DNA of 64,000 bases, taken from Azophilus sp965221755 (GTDB lineage Bacteria > Pseudomonadota > Gammaproteobacteria > Pseudomonadales > Azotimanducaceae). The position numbers and the translations under genes are program-made. Where the stretch lies: contig OZ244921.1 of the NCBI GenBank assembly GCA_965221755.1, forward strand, positions 3,162,001-3,226,000, in the 5' to 3' direction. The notes below the pieces were generated by a model. That model saw only the letters and a program-made list of their open reading frames with translations. It did no database searches and was not told the DNA's origin. Shown here one piece after another: positions 42,381 to 49,502 of the stretch (positions are counted from its first letter, which is position 1; every line of letters begins with the position of its first letter).

Positions 42381-43687
42381 AGCCGCGCAACCTAACCGCG
42401 TGGCTGGGGCACATGGAGGCGCTCAACCCCGTCAGCATCGATCTGGGGCTTGCGCGCGTGCGCGAGGTGGGCGAGCGCCTGGACGTGCTGGCGCCGGCGC
42501 CGGTCTCCGTGATCGTGGCCGGCACCAACGGCAAGGGCTCCACCTGCGCCTGCCTGGAGCGGATCCTGCTCGCCGGCGGGCGGCGCACCGGCTGCACGCT
42601 GTCGCCGCATCTGCAGTCCTTCCGGGAACGGGTGCGGATCAACGGCGTCGAGGCGGACAACGCCACCCTGTGCGCGGCCTTGGAAGCGGTGGAAGCGGCG
42701 CGCGGGGAGCTCGCCCTGACCTATTTCGAGTACTCGTGCTTGGCGACGCTGTTCTGCTTCAAGGCCGCCGCCGTGGACGTGGCGATCCTTGAGGTCGGCC
42801 TCGGCGGCCGCCTCGACGCCTTCAACATCGTCGATGCGGATGTGGCCGTCGTCACCAGCATCGGCCTCGACCACATGGCCTACCTGGGCGACTCCCGCGA
42901 AGCCATTGGCGCGGAAAAGGCGGGCGTTTTCCGCGTCGGCCAACGCATTGCCCTCGGCGCCGGGATGCCGGACAGCGTTTTGAACGCGGCGGCGCGCGCC
43001 GCCCCCTCGCCGCTGCGTTGGGGGGAGGGCGTTCGCCTGTTGGCGGACCGCGCTCGCACCGGCGGGGCCGATGCCCGCGGAGGTTGGCAGGTCGAAGTTG
43101 ACGGACGGCGCTTCCCCGGACTGCCCGCCAGCGTTTTGCCTGCCGAGAACTGCGCCCTGGCCACCGCGGCGGCCTGCGCCGTGGATGCCGTCACGGGCGA
43201 AGCTCGAGTCGATGGGCGTTGCGTTCGTCAAGGCTTCTCCGAGGCATGGCTGCCCGGCCGCCTTGAAGCCATCGCCGCCGCCGGGCGGCAATGGCTGGTC
43301 GATGTGGCCCACAATCCCCTGGGCGCCGCCTTCCTCAAGACGGAGATCCCGAGGCGCTTCCCCGAATGCCGCGTGGTCGCCGTGTTCGGCAGCCTGGGCG
43401 ACAAGGACAGCGGCGCCGTTTGCCAAGCGCTCGACGGCTTGGTTCGCCATTGGGTGCTGGTTGACACGGCTGGGCCTCGGGGGCTTTCCGCGGCGGCGCT
43501 GTCCGATCGCTGCGGCGGCGTCGAACGCTCCGTTGCCGGCGATTTGGATGCGGGCATGGCGCTCGCCCGTTCCCTTGCCGAGCCGTCTGATGTTATTCTG
43601 GCGTTCGGTTCGTTTGCAGTGGCCCAGGCAGCGCGCTTGAGACTGTCGCACTTACTTGCGGAACAACAGGACACTACCGGTGAGTGA
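42377..43687 (+). CDS. folC: Bifunctional dihydrofolate/folylpolyglutamate synthase
   Basis: The 436-residue Mur-ligase-fold enzyme adds glutamate to dihydropteroate and to tetrahydrofolates. The ATP-binding P-loop is GTNGKGST at residues 49-56; then LSPHLQSFRERVRINGVE, TYFEYSCLATLFCF, EVGLGGRLDAFN and TSIGLDHMAYLG follow, and DVAHNPLGA appears in the C-terminal domain. The start overlaps trpA by ATGA. In Pseudomonas and E. coli accD lies immediately upstream of folC, but here folC directly follows trpA. Confidence 0.96.
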   Translation: MKPRNLTAWLGHMEALNPVSIDLGLARVREVGERLDVLAPAPVSVIVAGTNGKGSTCACLERILLAGGRRTGCTLSPHLQSFRERVRINGVEADNATLCAALEAVEAARGELALTYFEYSCLATLFCFKAAAVDVAILEVGLGGRLDAFNIVDADVAVVTSIGLDHMAYLGDSREAIGAEKAGVFRVGQRIALGAGMPDSVLNAAARAAPSPLRWGEGVRLLADRARTGGADARGGWQVEVDGRRFPGLPASVLPAENCALATAAACAVDAVTGEARVDGRCVRQGFSEAWLPGRLEAIAAAGRQWLVDVAHNPLGAAFLKTEIPRRFPECRVVAVFGSLGDKDSGAVCQALDGLVRHWVLVDTAGPRGLSAAALSDRCGGVERSVAGDLDAGMALARSLAEPSDVILAFGSFAVAQAARLRLSHLLAEQQDTTGE

Positions 43688-44210
43688 GCAAAACCGCTAC
43701 CGGATCACGGGCGGCCTCCTCCTTCTCGCCATCGCCATCATTTTCGTGCCCATGCTGTTCGACGGCGACGGGGTTCCGTCCGTGGAACTCGCCGCCGTCG
43801 ATGCCGACTACCAGCCCCCGGCGGTGGAGGCCTTCGAGGCGACGGTGCCCGACACCGACCTCGCCGCTCGAGTCCAAGCCCTGCGCCAGGAGGTGGATGC
43901 GCAGGGCTTCCACCGCAGCACGGGAACCCGCATCGGCGAACCGGTGCTGTCGCTTCCCAATGACGAAACCGACGTTTGGGCGATTCAACTGGGCAGCTTC
44001 TCCGATGCGGGCAAGGCGGCCGCCTTTCGCGACCGGCTGCGCGCCGACGGCCACGAAGCCTTCACCAGCATGTTCAGGAGCGGCGCGGGCGCCATCATGC
44101 ACCGGGTGGCCGTAGGCCCCTTTCTCTCCGCGGAGCGGGCCGACGGCCTGGCCATCGACCTTGAGGAACAGTACGGGGAGACGCCCAAGCTCATGGCGTT
44201 CGGCAACTAG
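43680..44210 (+). CDS. dedD: SPOR-domain cell-division protein (DedD-like)
   Basis: The 176-residue protein has one transmembrane helix near the N-terminus (ITGGLLLLAIAIIFVPMLF, about residues 9-27), a linker, and a C-terminal SPOR domain (VWAIQLGSFSDAGKAAAFRDRL ... RVAVGPFLSAERADGL), which binds denuded glycan at the division septum. Its position between folC and cvpA is exactly that of dedD in other gammaproteobacteria. The GTG at 43680 gives an 8-bp overlap with folC. An in-frame TTG at 43656 is the alternative start and adds eight residues. Confidence 0.88.
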   Translation: MSEQNRYRITGGLLLLAIAIIFVPMLFDGDGVPSVELAAVDADYQPPAVEAFEATVPDTDLAARVQALRQEVDAQGFHRSTGTRIGEPVLSLPNDETDVWAIQLGSFSDAGKAAAFRDRLRADGHEAFTSMFRSGAGAIMHRVAVGPFLSAERADGLAIDLEEQYGETPKLMAFGN

Positions 44211-44213
44211 GAG
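44209..44213 (+). promoter_or_regulatory. Ribosome binding site pointing to an ATC start of cvpA
   Basis: AGGAG, overlapping the dedD stop codon, lies 7 bases before the in-frame ATC at 44221, where conserved CvpA sequence begins. No ATG, GTG or TTG occurs at that spacing in the cvpA frame. Confidence 0.5.
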
Positions 44214-44220
44214 CCGGCCG

Positions 44221-44721
44221 ATCGCCGGCCTCGACATCATTGTCCTTGTGCTGGTGGCGGCATCGGCGTTGATCGGCCTGCTGCGCGGCCTGCTGCGCGA
44301 GCTGCTGTCGCTTGTCATCTGGGTTGCGGCCGTGCTCGGCACGATATCGCTGGGGCCGCTGGTTGCGGATCGGCTCGCGCTCGACTCCCAAGCGATCAGC
44401 GCCATTGCCGGTTACGCCATGGTCTTCGCGGCGGTCATCCTGCTGGGCGCCCTGGCCCAGAAGCTGGTGGCCCGGATGGTCGATGCCACCGGCCTGTCCG
44501 GCACCGACCGCGTGTTGGGGCTGGCCTTCGGCGGCGTTCGGGGCTTGGCGGTGTGCTTGATCGCCTTTGTGGTCATGCGGCCCTTCGCCCAGGACGCCGC
44601 TTGGTGGCAGGCTGCGCTCGCGCCGCCGTTGCTGGCCGAACTTGAGCACAAGCTGCTCGACCTGCTGGGCGGCGTCGGCGGCGGCGCAGTCCCGTTGAAG
44701 TCAACGCTTGAGGCGCTCTGA
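44221..44721 (+). CDS. cvpA: Colicin V production protein CvpA
   Basis: About 166 residues form a small integral membrane protein with four hydrophobic segments: LDIIVLVLVAASALIGLL, LLSLVIWVAAVLGTISL, AIAGYAMVFAAVILLGALA and LAVCLIAFVVM. It contains the CvpA hallmark TGLSGTDRVLGLAFGGVRGL. CvpA proteins affect membrane stability and are usually encoded just upstream of purF, as here (TGATG overlap). The frame opens with TTG at 44161 inside dedD, but similarity starts only at 44221, where the codon is ATC behind a good AGGAG. Either an ATC start or the long TTG form is used; the sequence cannot decide. Confidence 0.85.
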   Translation: MAGLDIIVLVLVAASALIGLLRGLLRELLSLVIWVAAVLGTISLGPLVADRLALDSQAISAIAGYAMVFAAVILLGALAQKLVARMVDATGLSGTDRVLGLAFGGVRGLAVCLIAFVVMRPFAQDAAWWQAALAPPLLAELEHKLLDLLGGVGGGAVPLKSTLEAL

Positions 44722-46241
44722 TGTGCGGCATCGTCGCCTTGGTTTGCGCTGATCCGGTCAATCAGCAGCTCTACGATGCGCTGACCGTGCTGCAGCATCG
44801 CGGCCAGGATGCTGCCGGCATGGTGACCAGCGATGGCGTGCGGCTGCACTTGCGCAAGGACAACGGCTTGGTGCAGGACGTCTTCGAGCAGCATCACATC
44901 GACCAACTGGTCGGCAACATCGGCATCGGCCACGTGCGCTATCCCACTGCTGGCTCCTCGAGCTCCGCCGAGGCGCAGCCCATGTACGTCAACTCCCCCT
45001 ACGGCATCACCTTGGCGCACAACGGCAACCTGACCAACTCGGACGAACTGAAGGCGGACCTGTTCAGCGAGGACCGCCGCCACGTCAACACCGGCAGCGA
45101 CTCGGAGGTGCTGCTCAACGTCCTCGCCCATGAACTGGACATGATGAACGTCGATCATCCGGGCGCCGACGACATCTTTGCCGCCATTGCCGGCGTGCAT
45201 CGGCGTTGCCAAGGCGCCTATGCCGCGGTCGCCATGATCACCGGCGCCGGCTTGGTCGGCTTTCGGGATCCGCACGGCATTCGGCCCTTGGTCTATGGTC
45301 GCCGCGCCGGCGAATACGGCTGGGAGTACATGATGGCCTCGGAGAGCGTCGCCCTGGACATGCTGGGCTTCGAGTTCGTCGCCGACGTGGCGCCCGGGGA
45401 GGCGGTGTACGTGAGCGACCAGGGCGAGATCGCCAAACGCCGCTGCGCCCCTGCCGCGGCCCACACCCCCTGCATCTTCGAGTACGTCTATCTCGCCCGC
45501 CCGGATTCCATCATCGACCAAATTTCGGTGTACAAGTCGCGGCTGCGGATGGGCGAGCACCTGGCCGCCCGCATCCTGGACCGCTACCCCAACCATGACC
45601 ACGACATCGACGTGGTGATTCCGCTGCCGGACACCGGCCGCACCGCAGCGCTGCCGCTGGCCTACGAATTGAACGTCAAGTACCGGGAGGGCTTCGTCAA
45701 GAACCGCTACATCGGCCGCACCTTCATCATGCCGGGGCAGCAGCTGCGCCGAAAATCCGTGCGCCAGAAGCTCAACGCCATCGACTTGGAGTTCCGGGGC
45801 AAGAACGTGCTGCTGGTGGACGACTCGATCGTGCGCGGCACCACCAGCAGCCAAATCGTGCAGATGGCTCGGGAGGCGGGCGCCCGGAAGGTCTATCTGG
45901 CGTCAGCCGCGCCCCCCATCCGCTTTCCCAACGTCTATGGGATCGACATGCCCGCCGCCAGCGAGTTGGTCGCGTTCGACCGCAGCGAAGAGGAGGTTGG
46001 CCGCATCGTCAACGCCGACTGGCTGGCCTACCAGCGCCTGGAGGATCTGATCGAGAGCGCCCGCGAAGGCAACCCCGCCATCGGCGGCTTTGAAAGCTCG
46101 GTGTTCGATGGCGACTACGTCACCGGCGGCATCGATCAAGGCTATCTGGCGCGCCTTTCCGCAGGCCGCAACGACCGGATGAAGCGGCGGCGCGAGCGGC
46201 AGCGGGATCGCGCCGTGATCGAGCTGCACAACCATGCCTGA
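44721..46241 (+). CDS. purF: Amidophosphoribosyltransferase
   Basis: The 506-residue enzyme makes 5-phosphoribosylamine from PRPP and glutamine, the first committed purine step. Cysteine 2 (MCGIVAL) becomes the N-terminal nucleophile after Met removal. The class II glutaminase motifs QHRGQDAAGM, HVRYPTAG and HNGNLTN are present, followed by the PRPP-binding VLLVDDSIVRGTTSSQIV loop in the phosphoribosyltransferase domain. Start and stop overlap cvpA by one base and the DUF1289 gene by 8 bp. The cvpA-purF pairing is conserved in E. coli and Pseudomonas. Confidence 0.98.
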   Translation: MCGIVALVCADPVNQQLYDALTVLQHRGQDAAGMVTSDGVRLHLRKDNGLVQDVFEQHHIDQLVGNIGIGHVRYPTAGSSSSAEAQPMYVNSPYGITLAHNGNLTNSDELKADLFSEDRRHVNTGSDSEVLLNVLAHELDMMNVDHPGADDIFAAIAGVHRRCQGAYAAVAMITGAGLVGFRDPHGIRPLVYGRRAGEYGWEYMMASESVALDMLGFEFVADVAPGEAVYVSDQGEIAKRRCAPAAAHTPCIFEYVYLARPDSIIDQISVYKSRLRMGEHLAARILDRYPNHDHDIDVVIPLPDTGRTAALPLAYELNVKYREGFVKNRYIGRTFIMPGQQLRRKSVRQKLNAIDLEFRGKNVLLVDDSIVRGTTSSQIVQMAREAGARKVYLASAAPPIRFPNVYGIDMPAASELVAFDRSEEEVGRIVNADWLAYQRLEDLIESAREGNPAIGGFESSVFDGDYVTGGIDQGYLARLSAGRNDRMKRRRERQRDRAVIELHNHA

Positions 46242-46683
46242 CCTGCCTGAAGCGCCGAGCAGCCCTTGCATCGGCGTCTGCTCCACCACCTACGGCGACC
46301 TGGTCTGCCGGGGCTGTTACCGCTTTGCCCACGAGGTGGCCCAATGGAACGGCTATGAACGGGCGCAGCAGGCCGCTGTGCTGGAGCGGCTGGCCGGCCT
46401 GCGCGCCGGCGCGGCGGCACGGCACCTGAGCCCGGACCGCATCGACCAATTGGCGGCCATGGCCGCCTCCGTAAGGCTGCGGCGGGTCGAGGGCTGGAGC
46501 GCCCCCGACATCGCCTATGAAGTGCTGCGTCGGCTCAGCGCGCGCCGCCGGCCGCCGCCTTGGCTGGCCGAGGAGGAGAACGGGGCGGTTCAGGCGCGCA
46601 ACCTCTTGGGGCGAATCGAAAAGGAAATCCGGCAACGTTCCGAAGCCTGCTACGAGCGCAGCTTCCGGATCGCCGCCCAGTGA
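46234..46683 (+). CDS. DUF1289 domain protein
   Basis: A 149-residue cytoplasmic protein. The N-terminal DUF1289 module is marked by four cysteines in SPCIGVCSTTYGDLVCRGCYR (C12, C16, C25, C28), a likely metal site; its biochemical role is unknown. The rest is helical and basic, including WSAPDIAYEVLRRL and RNLLGRIEKEIRQRS. It overlaps the purF end by 8 bp and is followed after 36 bp by miaE. A link to tRNA or Fe-S metabolism is only suggested by its neighbour. Confidence 0.85.
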   Translation: MPDLPEAPSSPCIGVCSTTYGDLVCRGCYRFAHEVAQWNGYERAQQAAVLERLAGLRAGAAARHLSPDRIDQLAAMAASVRLRRVEGWSAPDIAYEVLRRLSARRRPPPWLAEEENGAVQARNLLGRIEKEIRQRSEACYERSFRIAAQ

Positions 46684-46719
46684 CTTGAAGCCCTTGCCAA
46701 CGGCCAAAACGCAAAGCGC

Positions 46720-47334
46720 ATGAATCCAACGTCCCTTGAAGCCCGGCGCTTTCTGGCTTGCCCAACGCCGGATGCCTGGCTGCACAGCGCCCTGGACCAC
46801 CTGCCGACCCTGCTGATCGACCATGCCAACTGCGAGAAGAAGGCCGCCGGCACTGCGCTGGGGCTGCTGTACCGCCATGTGGACAAGCCGGCCCTGCTGC
46901 GCAAGCTGTCCCGTTTGGCGCGGGAGGAGCTGCGCCACTTCGAGCAGGTGCTCGAGCTGATGGCGGGGCAGGGGGTCGATTACGTCCACTTGCCGCCGGG
47001 CCGCTACGCCGGTGGACTGCACCGGCTCATCAGGCGCGGGGAACCGCAGCGGCTGGTGGACTCCCTCTTGGTGGGCGCCATCGTCGAGGCGCGCTCCTGC
47101 GAGCGCTTCGAGCGGCTTTCGCAGGTTGCGCCCGCGCCGCTGGCGGAGTTTTACGGCCGCCTGCTGGCCTCGGAGGCGCGGCACTTTCGGGACTACCTGA
47201 AGTTGGCGGAGCGCTATGCCAATGCGCCCCTGACCCCTCGCCTCGAACGCTTTCTAGGCGTCGAAGCGACGCTGGTTACCGACCCGGACCCGCTTTTTCG
47301 TTTTCACAGCGGGCCCGTGGTCGTGAGCCCCTAG
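46720..47334 (+). CDS. miaE: tRNA-(ms2io6A)-hydroxylase MiaE
   Basis: The 204-residue non-haem diiron monooxygenase hydroxylates the isopentenyl side chain of ms2i6A37 in tRNAs that read U-initial codons. The ferritin-like four-helix ligands are visible as HANCEKKAAGTA, ARLAREELRHFEQVLELM, IVEARSCERFERL and SEARHFRDYLKLAERY. It closes the plus-strand run. Downstream lie two copies of the dispersed repeat in the opposite orientation and then the convergent lpxH. Confidence 0.93.
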   Translation: MNPTSLEARRFLACPTPDAWLHSALDHLPTLLIDHANCEKKAAGTALGLLYRHVDKPALLRKLSRLAREELRHFEQVLELMAGQGVDYVHLPPGRYAGGLHRLIRRGEPQRLVDSLLVGAIVEARSCERFERLSQVAPAPLAEFYGRLLASEARHFRDYLKLAERYANAPLTPRLERFLGVEATLVTDPDPLFRFHSGPVVVSP

Positions 47335-47485
47335 GGCGTCTTGGCTTGTTTGAAGCCGCTTGGAGTGCGCAGCGCCTCCTCGACGCCCCCGTTTTCATAT
47401 GCCATCCGAGTCGATCCTCCCGTTTCCGTCGCCAGCTTTGTTCAGGTCGCCAGCGGCTTGCGTTTTGGAATTCAGCCAAGGTTCG

Positions 47486-47560
47486 TTGGAGTTTCGCGAC
47501 CGCGAAACTCCGCGCTCGTTGGGCAGGTCGGGTTGCGGAACGTTTCCGAACTCGCGCGCC
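47486..47560 (-). repeat. Dispersed hairpin repeat, copy 4
   Basis: This is an inverted copy with stem GGAGTTTCGC/GCGAAACTCC (47488-47497 and 47502-47511), loop gacc, followed by diverged versions of the ACGAGCG and CGGAA blocks. Confidence 0.75.
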
Positions 47561-47570
47561 CGCTCTGCGG

Positions 47571-47645
47571 GTGCGTTGCGCTTTCGCCGCACGAAACTCC
47601 GCTGCCGTTGCGTGGGTCAGGTTCCGATATGTTCCCGAGCCTGCA
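47571..47645 (-). repeat. Dispersed hairpin repeat, copy 5, containing the lpxH stop
   Basis: This is an inverted, partly degenerate copy. Its left arm is changed (gctttcgccgcacgaaactcc), but the ATATCGGAAC(C/T)TGA block is kept. The TGA in this block (47617-47619 on the minus strand) is the stop codon of lpxH. Confidence 0.7.
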
Positions 47646-48390
47646 CAGGAATGGGGCGCCGGTAGGGCCGGTCCAGGGCGAAGCACTCCAATCGAAAGCA
47701 TTGGCCGATCTGGCGCAGCAGCCAGCCGCAGCGCGCCCAGTCGCCGAGCACGTAGCGCAGTCCCCGGGCGTGGCCGTGGATGGCCGGCCGGTGCGTGTGG
47801 CCGTGGATCAGCGCTTGGCCGCCCAAATCCGCAAGCAAGCGGTCAGCGGCGGCGGGGTCGGCGTCCATGATGGCCATCGGCTTGGCTGCGTTGCTGGCAC
47901 GGCTGGCGCTGCGCAGGCCGTTCGCCGCCGCCCGGCGCTCAGCCAGCGGCTTGGCCAGCATCTCCGCCTGCCAGGCCGGGGAATGGAACAGCTTGCGCAT
48001 TGCCTGGTAGGCCGCATCGCCTGTGCAGAGGGCATCGCCGTGGGCCAGGATGAGGCGGTCGCCGGTGCGGAACGGATCCGGCAGCAGCCGCGCGCCTGTG
48101 CGCTGCGCAAACCGCTCGCCGATCAGAAAGTCCCGATTGCCCGCCATCACCCGCACTGCGGCGCTTTGCGCGGCTCGCGCAAGCACCGCGCAGGCCCGCT
48201 CGGCCAGCGCGGAGTCGTCGTCGTCGCCGACCCAGGCCTCGAAGAGGTCGCCAAGGATGAACACCTCCTCCGCCCAAGGCGCTTCCGACGCCAAGCATTC
48301 GGCGAAGCGCGCGAAGCGCTGGTCGTGAGCGCTGTCCAGATGCAGATCGGATAGGAAGACCCGCCTCGGCTGGACTGGATCAGCCGTCAT
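47617..48390 (-). CDS. lpxH: UDP-2,3-diacylglucosamine pyrophosphatase LpxH
   Basis: The 257-residue calcineurin-like phosphoesterase makes lipid X in lipid A synthesis at the inner membrane face. Metal-binding motifs are in order: FLSDLHLD, FILGDLFEAWVGDD, MAGNRDFLIG, LAHGDALCTGD and HGHTHRPAIH. The last residues (REHIGT) and the stop codon are encoded by the 5' block of a dispersed repeat, so the native C-terminus has probably been replaced. The start overlaps the end of folD by 11 bp on the same strand, suggesting coexpression. Confidence 0.95.
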   Translation of the reverse strand: MTADPVQPRRVFLSDLHLDSAHDQRFARFAECLASEAPWAEEVFILGDLFEAWVGDDDDSALAERACAVLARAAQSAAVRVMAGNRDFLIGERFAQRTGARLLPDPFRTGDRLILAHGDALCTGDAAYQAMRKLFHSPAWQAEMLAKPLAERRAAANGLRSASRASNAAKPMAIMDADPAAADRLLADLGGQALIHGHTHRPAIHGHARGLRYVLGDWARCGWLLRQIGQCFRLECFALDRPYRRPIPVQAREHIGT

Positions 48391-49240
48391 CCAGCGCCCC
48401 GCCCGCCGCCTGCAGGGTGTTGAGCAGCAAGGCCACTCGAGTCATGGGACCGACGCCGCCCGGCACCGGCGTGATCCAGGCGGCGGTCTTGGCGGCGGCG
48501 GCGAAGTCCACGTCGCCATGCAGCTTGCCGCGCCCGTCCCGCGTGATGCCCACGTCGATGACCACGGCGCCGGGCTTGATCCAGTCCCCTTGCACCAAGC
48601 TCGGCTTGCCGACCGCGGCAATCAGGATGTCGGCTTGGCGCGCCGCCGCGGCGACGTCGCGGGTGAACTTGTGGGTCACGGTGACGGTGCTGCCCACTTG
48701 CAGCAGTTCCAAGGCCATGGGACGGCCGAGATGGTTGGAGGCGCCAATCACCGTGGCCTGGGCGCCGCGGCACTGCACTCCGGTGCGGTCGAGCAGCAGC
48801 ATCACGCCCATCGGGGTGCAGGAGCGCAAGGCCGGGCGGCGCAGCGCCAAACGGCCGATGTTGTAGGGATGGAAGCCGTCCACGTCCTTGGCCGGATCGA
48901 TCAGGTCAATGATGCGGTTCGCGTCGATGTGCTCCGGCAGCGGCAGCTGCACGAGAAAGCCGTGGATGCCGGGGTCGGCATTGAGCGCCAGAACGCGCGC
49001 TTCCAACTCCTTCTGAGCGACGGTGGCGGCGATGCGCTCCACCACGGAGTGAAAGCCGACTTGCCGGCAATCCCGCGCCTTGGCGTTGACGTACACCTCG
49101 GAGGCGGCGTCGTCGCCAACCAGAATCACGGCCAGACCGGGCGGTCCCAAGCCGGCGCTGAGGCGCCGCTGCACGGCTTGCCGAACGTCGCGCCGGTAGG
49201 CGGCGGCAATGGCCTTGCCATCGAGTGTTTGGGCTGTCAT
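48380..49240 (-). CDS. folD: Methylenetetrahydrofolate dehydrogenase/cyclohydrolase
   Basis: The 286-residue bifunctional enzyme interconverts 5,10-methylene-, methenyl- and 10-formyl-tetrahydrofolate with NADP+. The catalytic region with SEVYVNAKARDCRQVG, the QLPLPEHID motif (Q of the substrate site), DPAKDVDGFHPYNIGRL, and the NADP-binding VIGASNHLGRPM are present. In most FolD proteins the latter segment reads GRSNIVGKP; here it is GASNHLGRP. The C-terminal TPVPGGVGPMT is intact. It overlaps lpxH and shares a 262-bp upstream gap with the divergent GAPDH gene. Confidence 0.96.
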   Translation of the reverse strand: MTAQTLDGKAIAAAYRRDVRQAVQRRLSAGLGPPGLAVILVGDDAASEVYVNAKARDCRQVGFHSVVERIAATVAQKELEARVLALNADPGIHGFLVQLPLPEHIDANRIIDLIDPAKDVDGFHPYNIGRLALRRPALRSCTPMGVMLLLDRTGVQCRGAQATVIGASNHLGRPMALELLQVGSTVTVTHKFTRDVAAAARQADILIAAVGKPSLVQGDWIKPGAVVIDVGITRDGRGKLHGDVDFAAAAKTAAWITPVPGGVGPMTRVALLLNTLQAAGGALDDG

Positions 49241-49280
49241 TGACGCTCCCCAACCAATTGCGCCACGGCGCAGTTTACAA

Positions 49281-49371
49281 CGCGCACCCGCGAAGCGGGT
49301 GCGTTGGAGTTTCGCTGACGCGAAACTCCGCTGCCGTTGCGTGGATCAGATTCCGAAATGTTCTGCGCACA
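49281..49371 (-). repeat. Dispersed hairpin repeat, copy 6
   Basis: This inverted copy lies between the divergent folD and GAPDH starts. Its stem is GGAGTTTCGC/GCGAAACTCC with loop tgac, preceded by a second hairpin GCACCCGC/GCGGGTGC with loop gaa, which differs from the GACC/GGTC hairpin of the plus-strand copies. Confidence 0.8.
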
Positions 49372-49430
49372 CGAGTCCGTTGCGCTCCATCCGCTGGTTG
49401 AACCGCCCCGGAGTTTGGTGCCTGCGTCTA

Positions 49431-49457
49431 TTGTGAGTCGGGATCAAACCGTATAAT
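49431..49457 (+). promoter_or_regulatory. Candidate promoter for the GAPDH gene
   Basis: A perfect TATAAT (49452-49457) follows TTGTGA (49431-49436) with a short 15-bp spacer; CTATTG three bases upstream gives 18 bp. The start codon is 46 bases downstream of the -10, and GGGAG near 49488 is the probable ribosome binding site. Confidence 0.5.
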
Positions 49458-49502
49458 CGCCGATTCCTCCATCCCCATCCCTCTGTTGGGAGAAGCAAGC
49501 CC

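Noticed and set aside
42392..45854. Minus-strand frames of 419 and 480 codons opposite folC, dedD, cvpA and purF
   Set aside because: Shadows of well-identified plus-strand genes with no recognisable motif.
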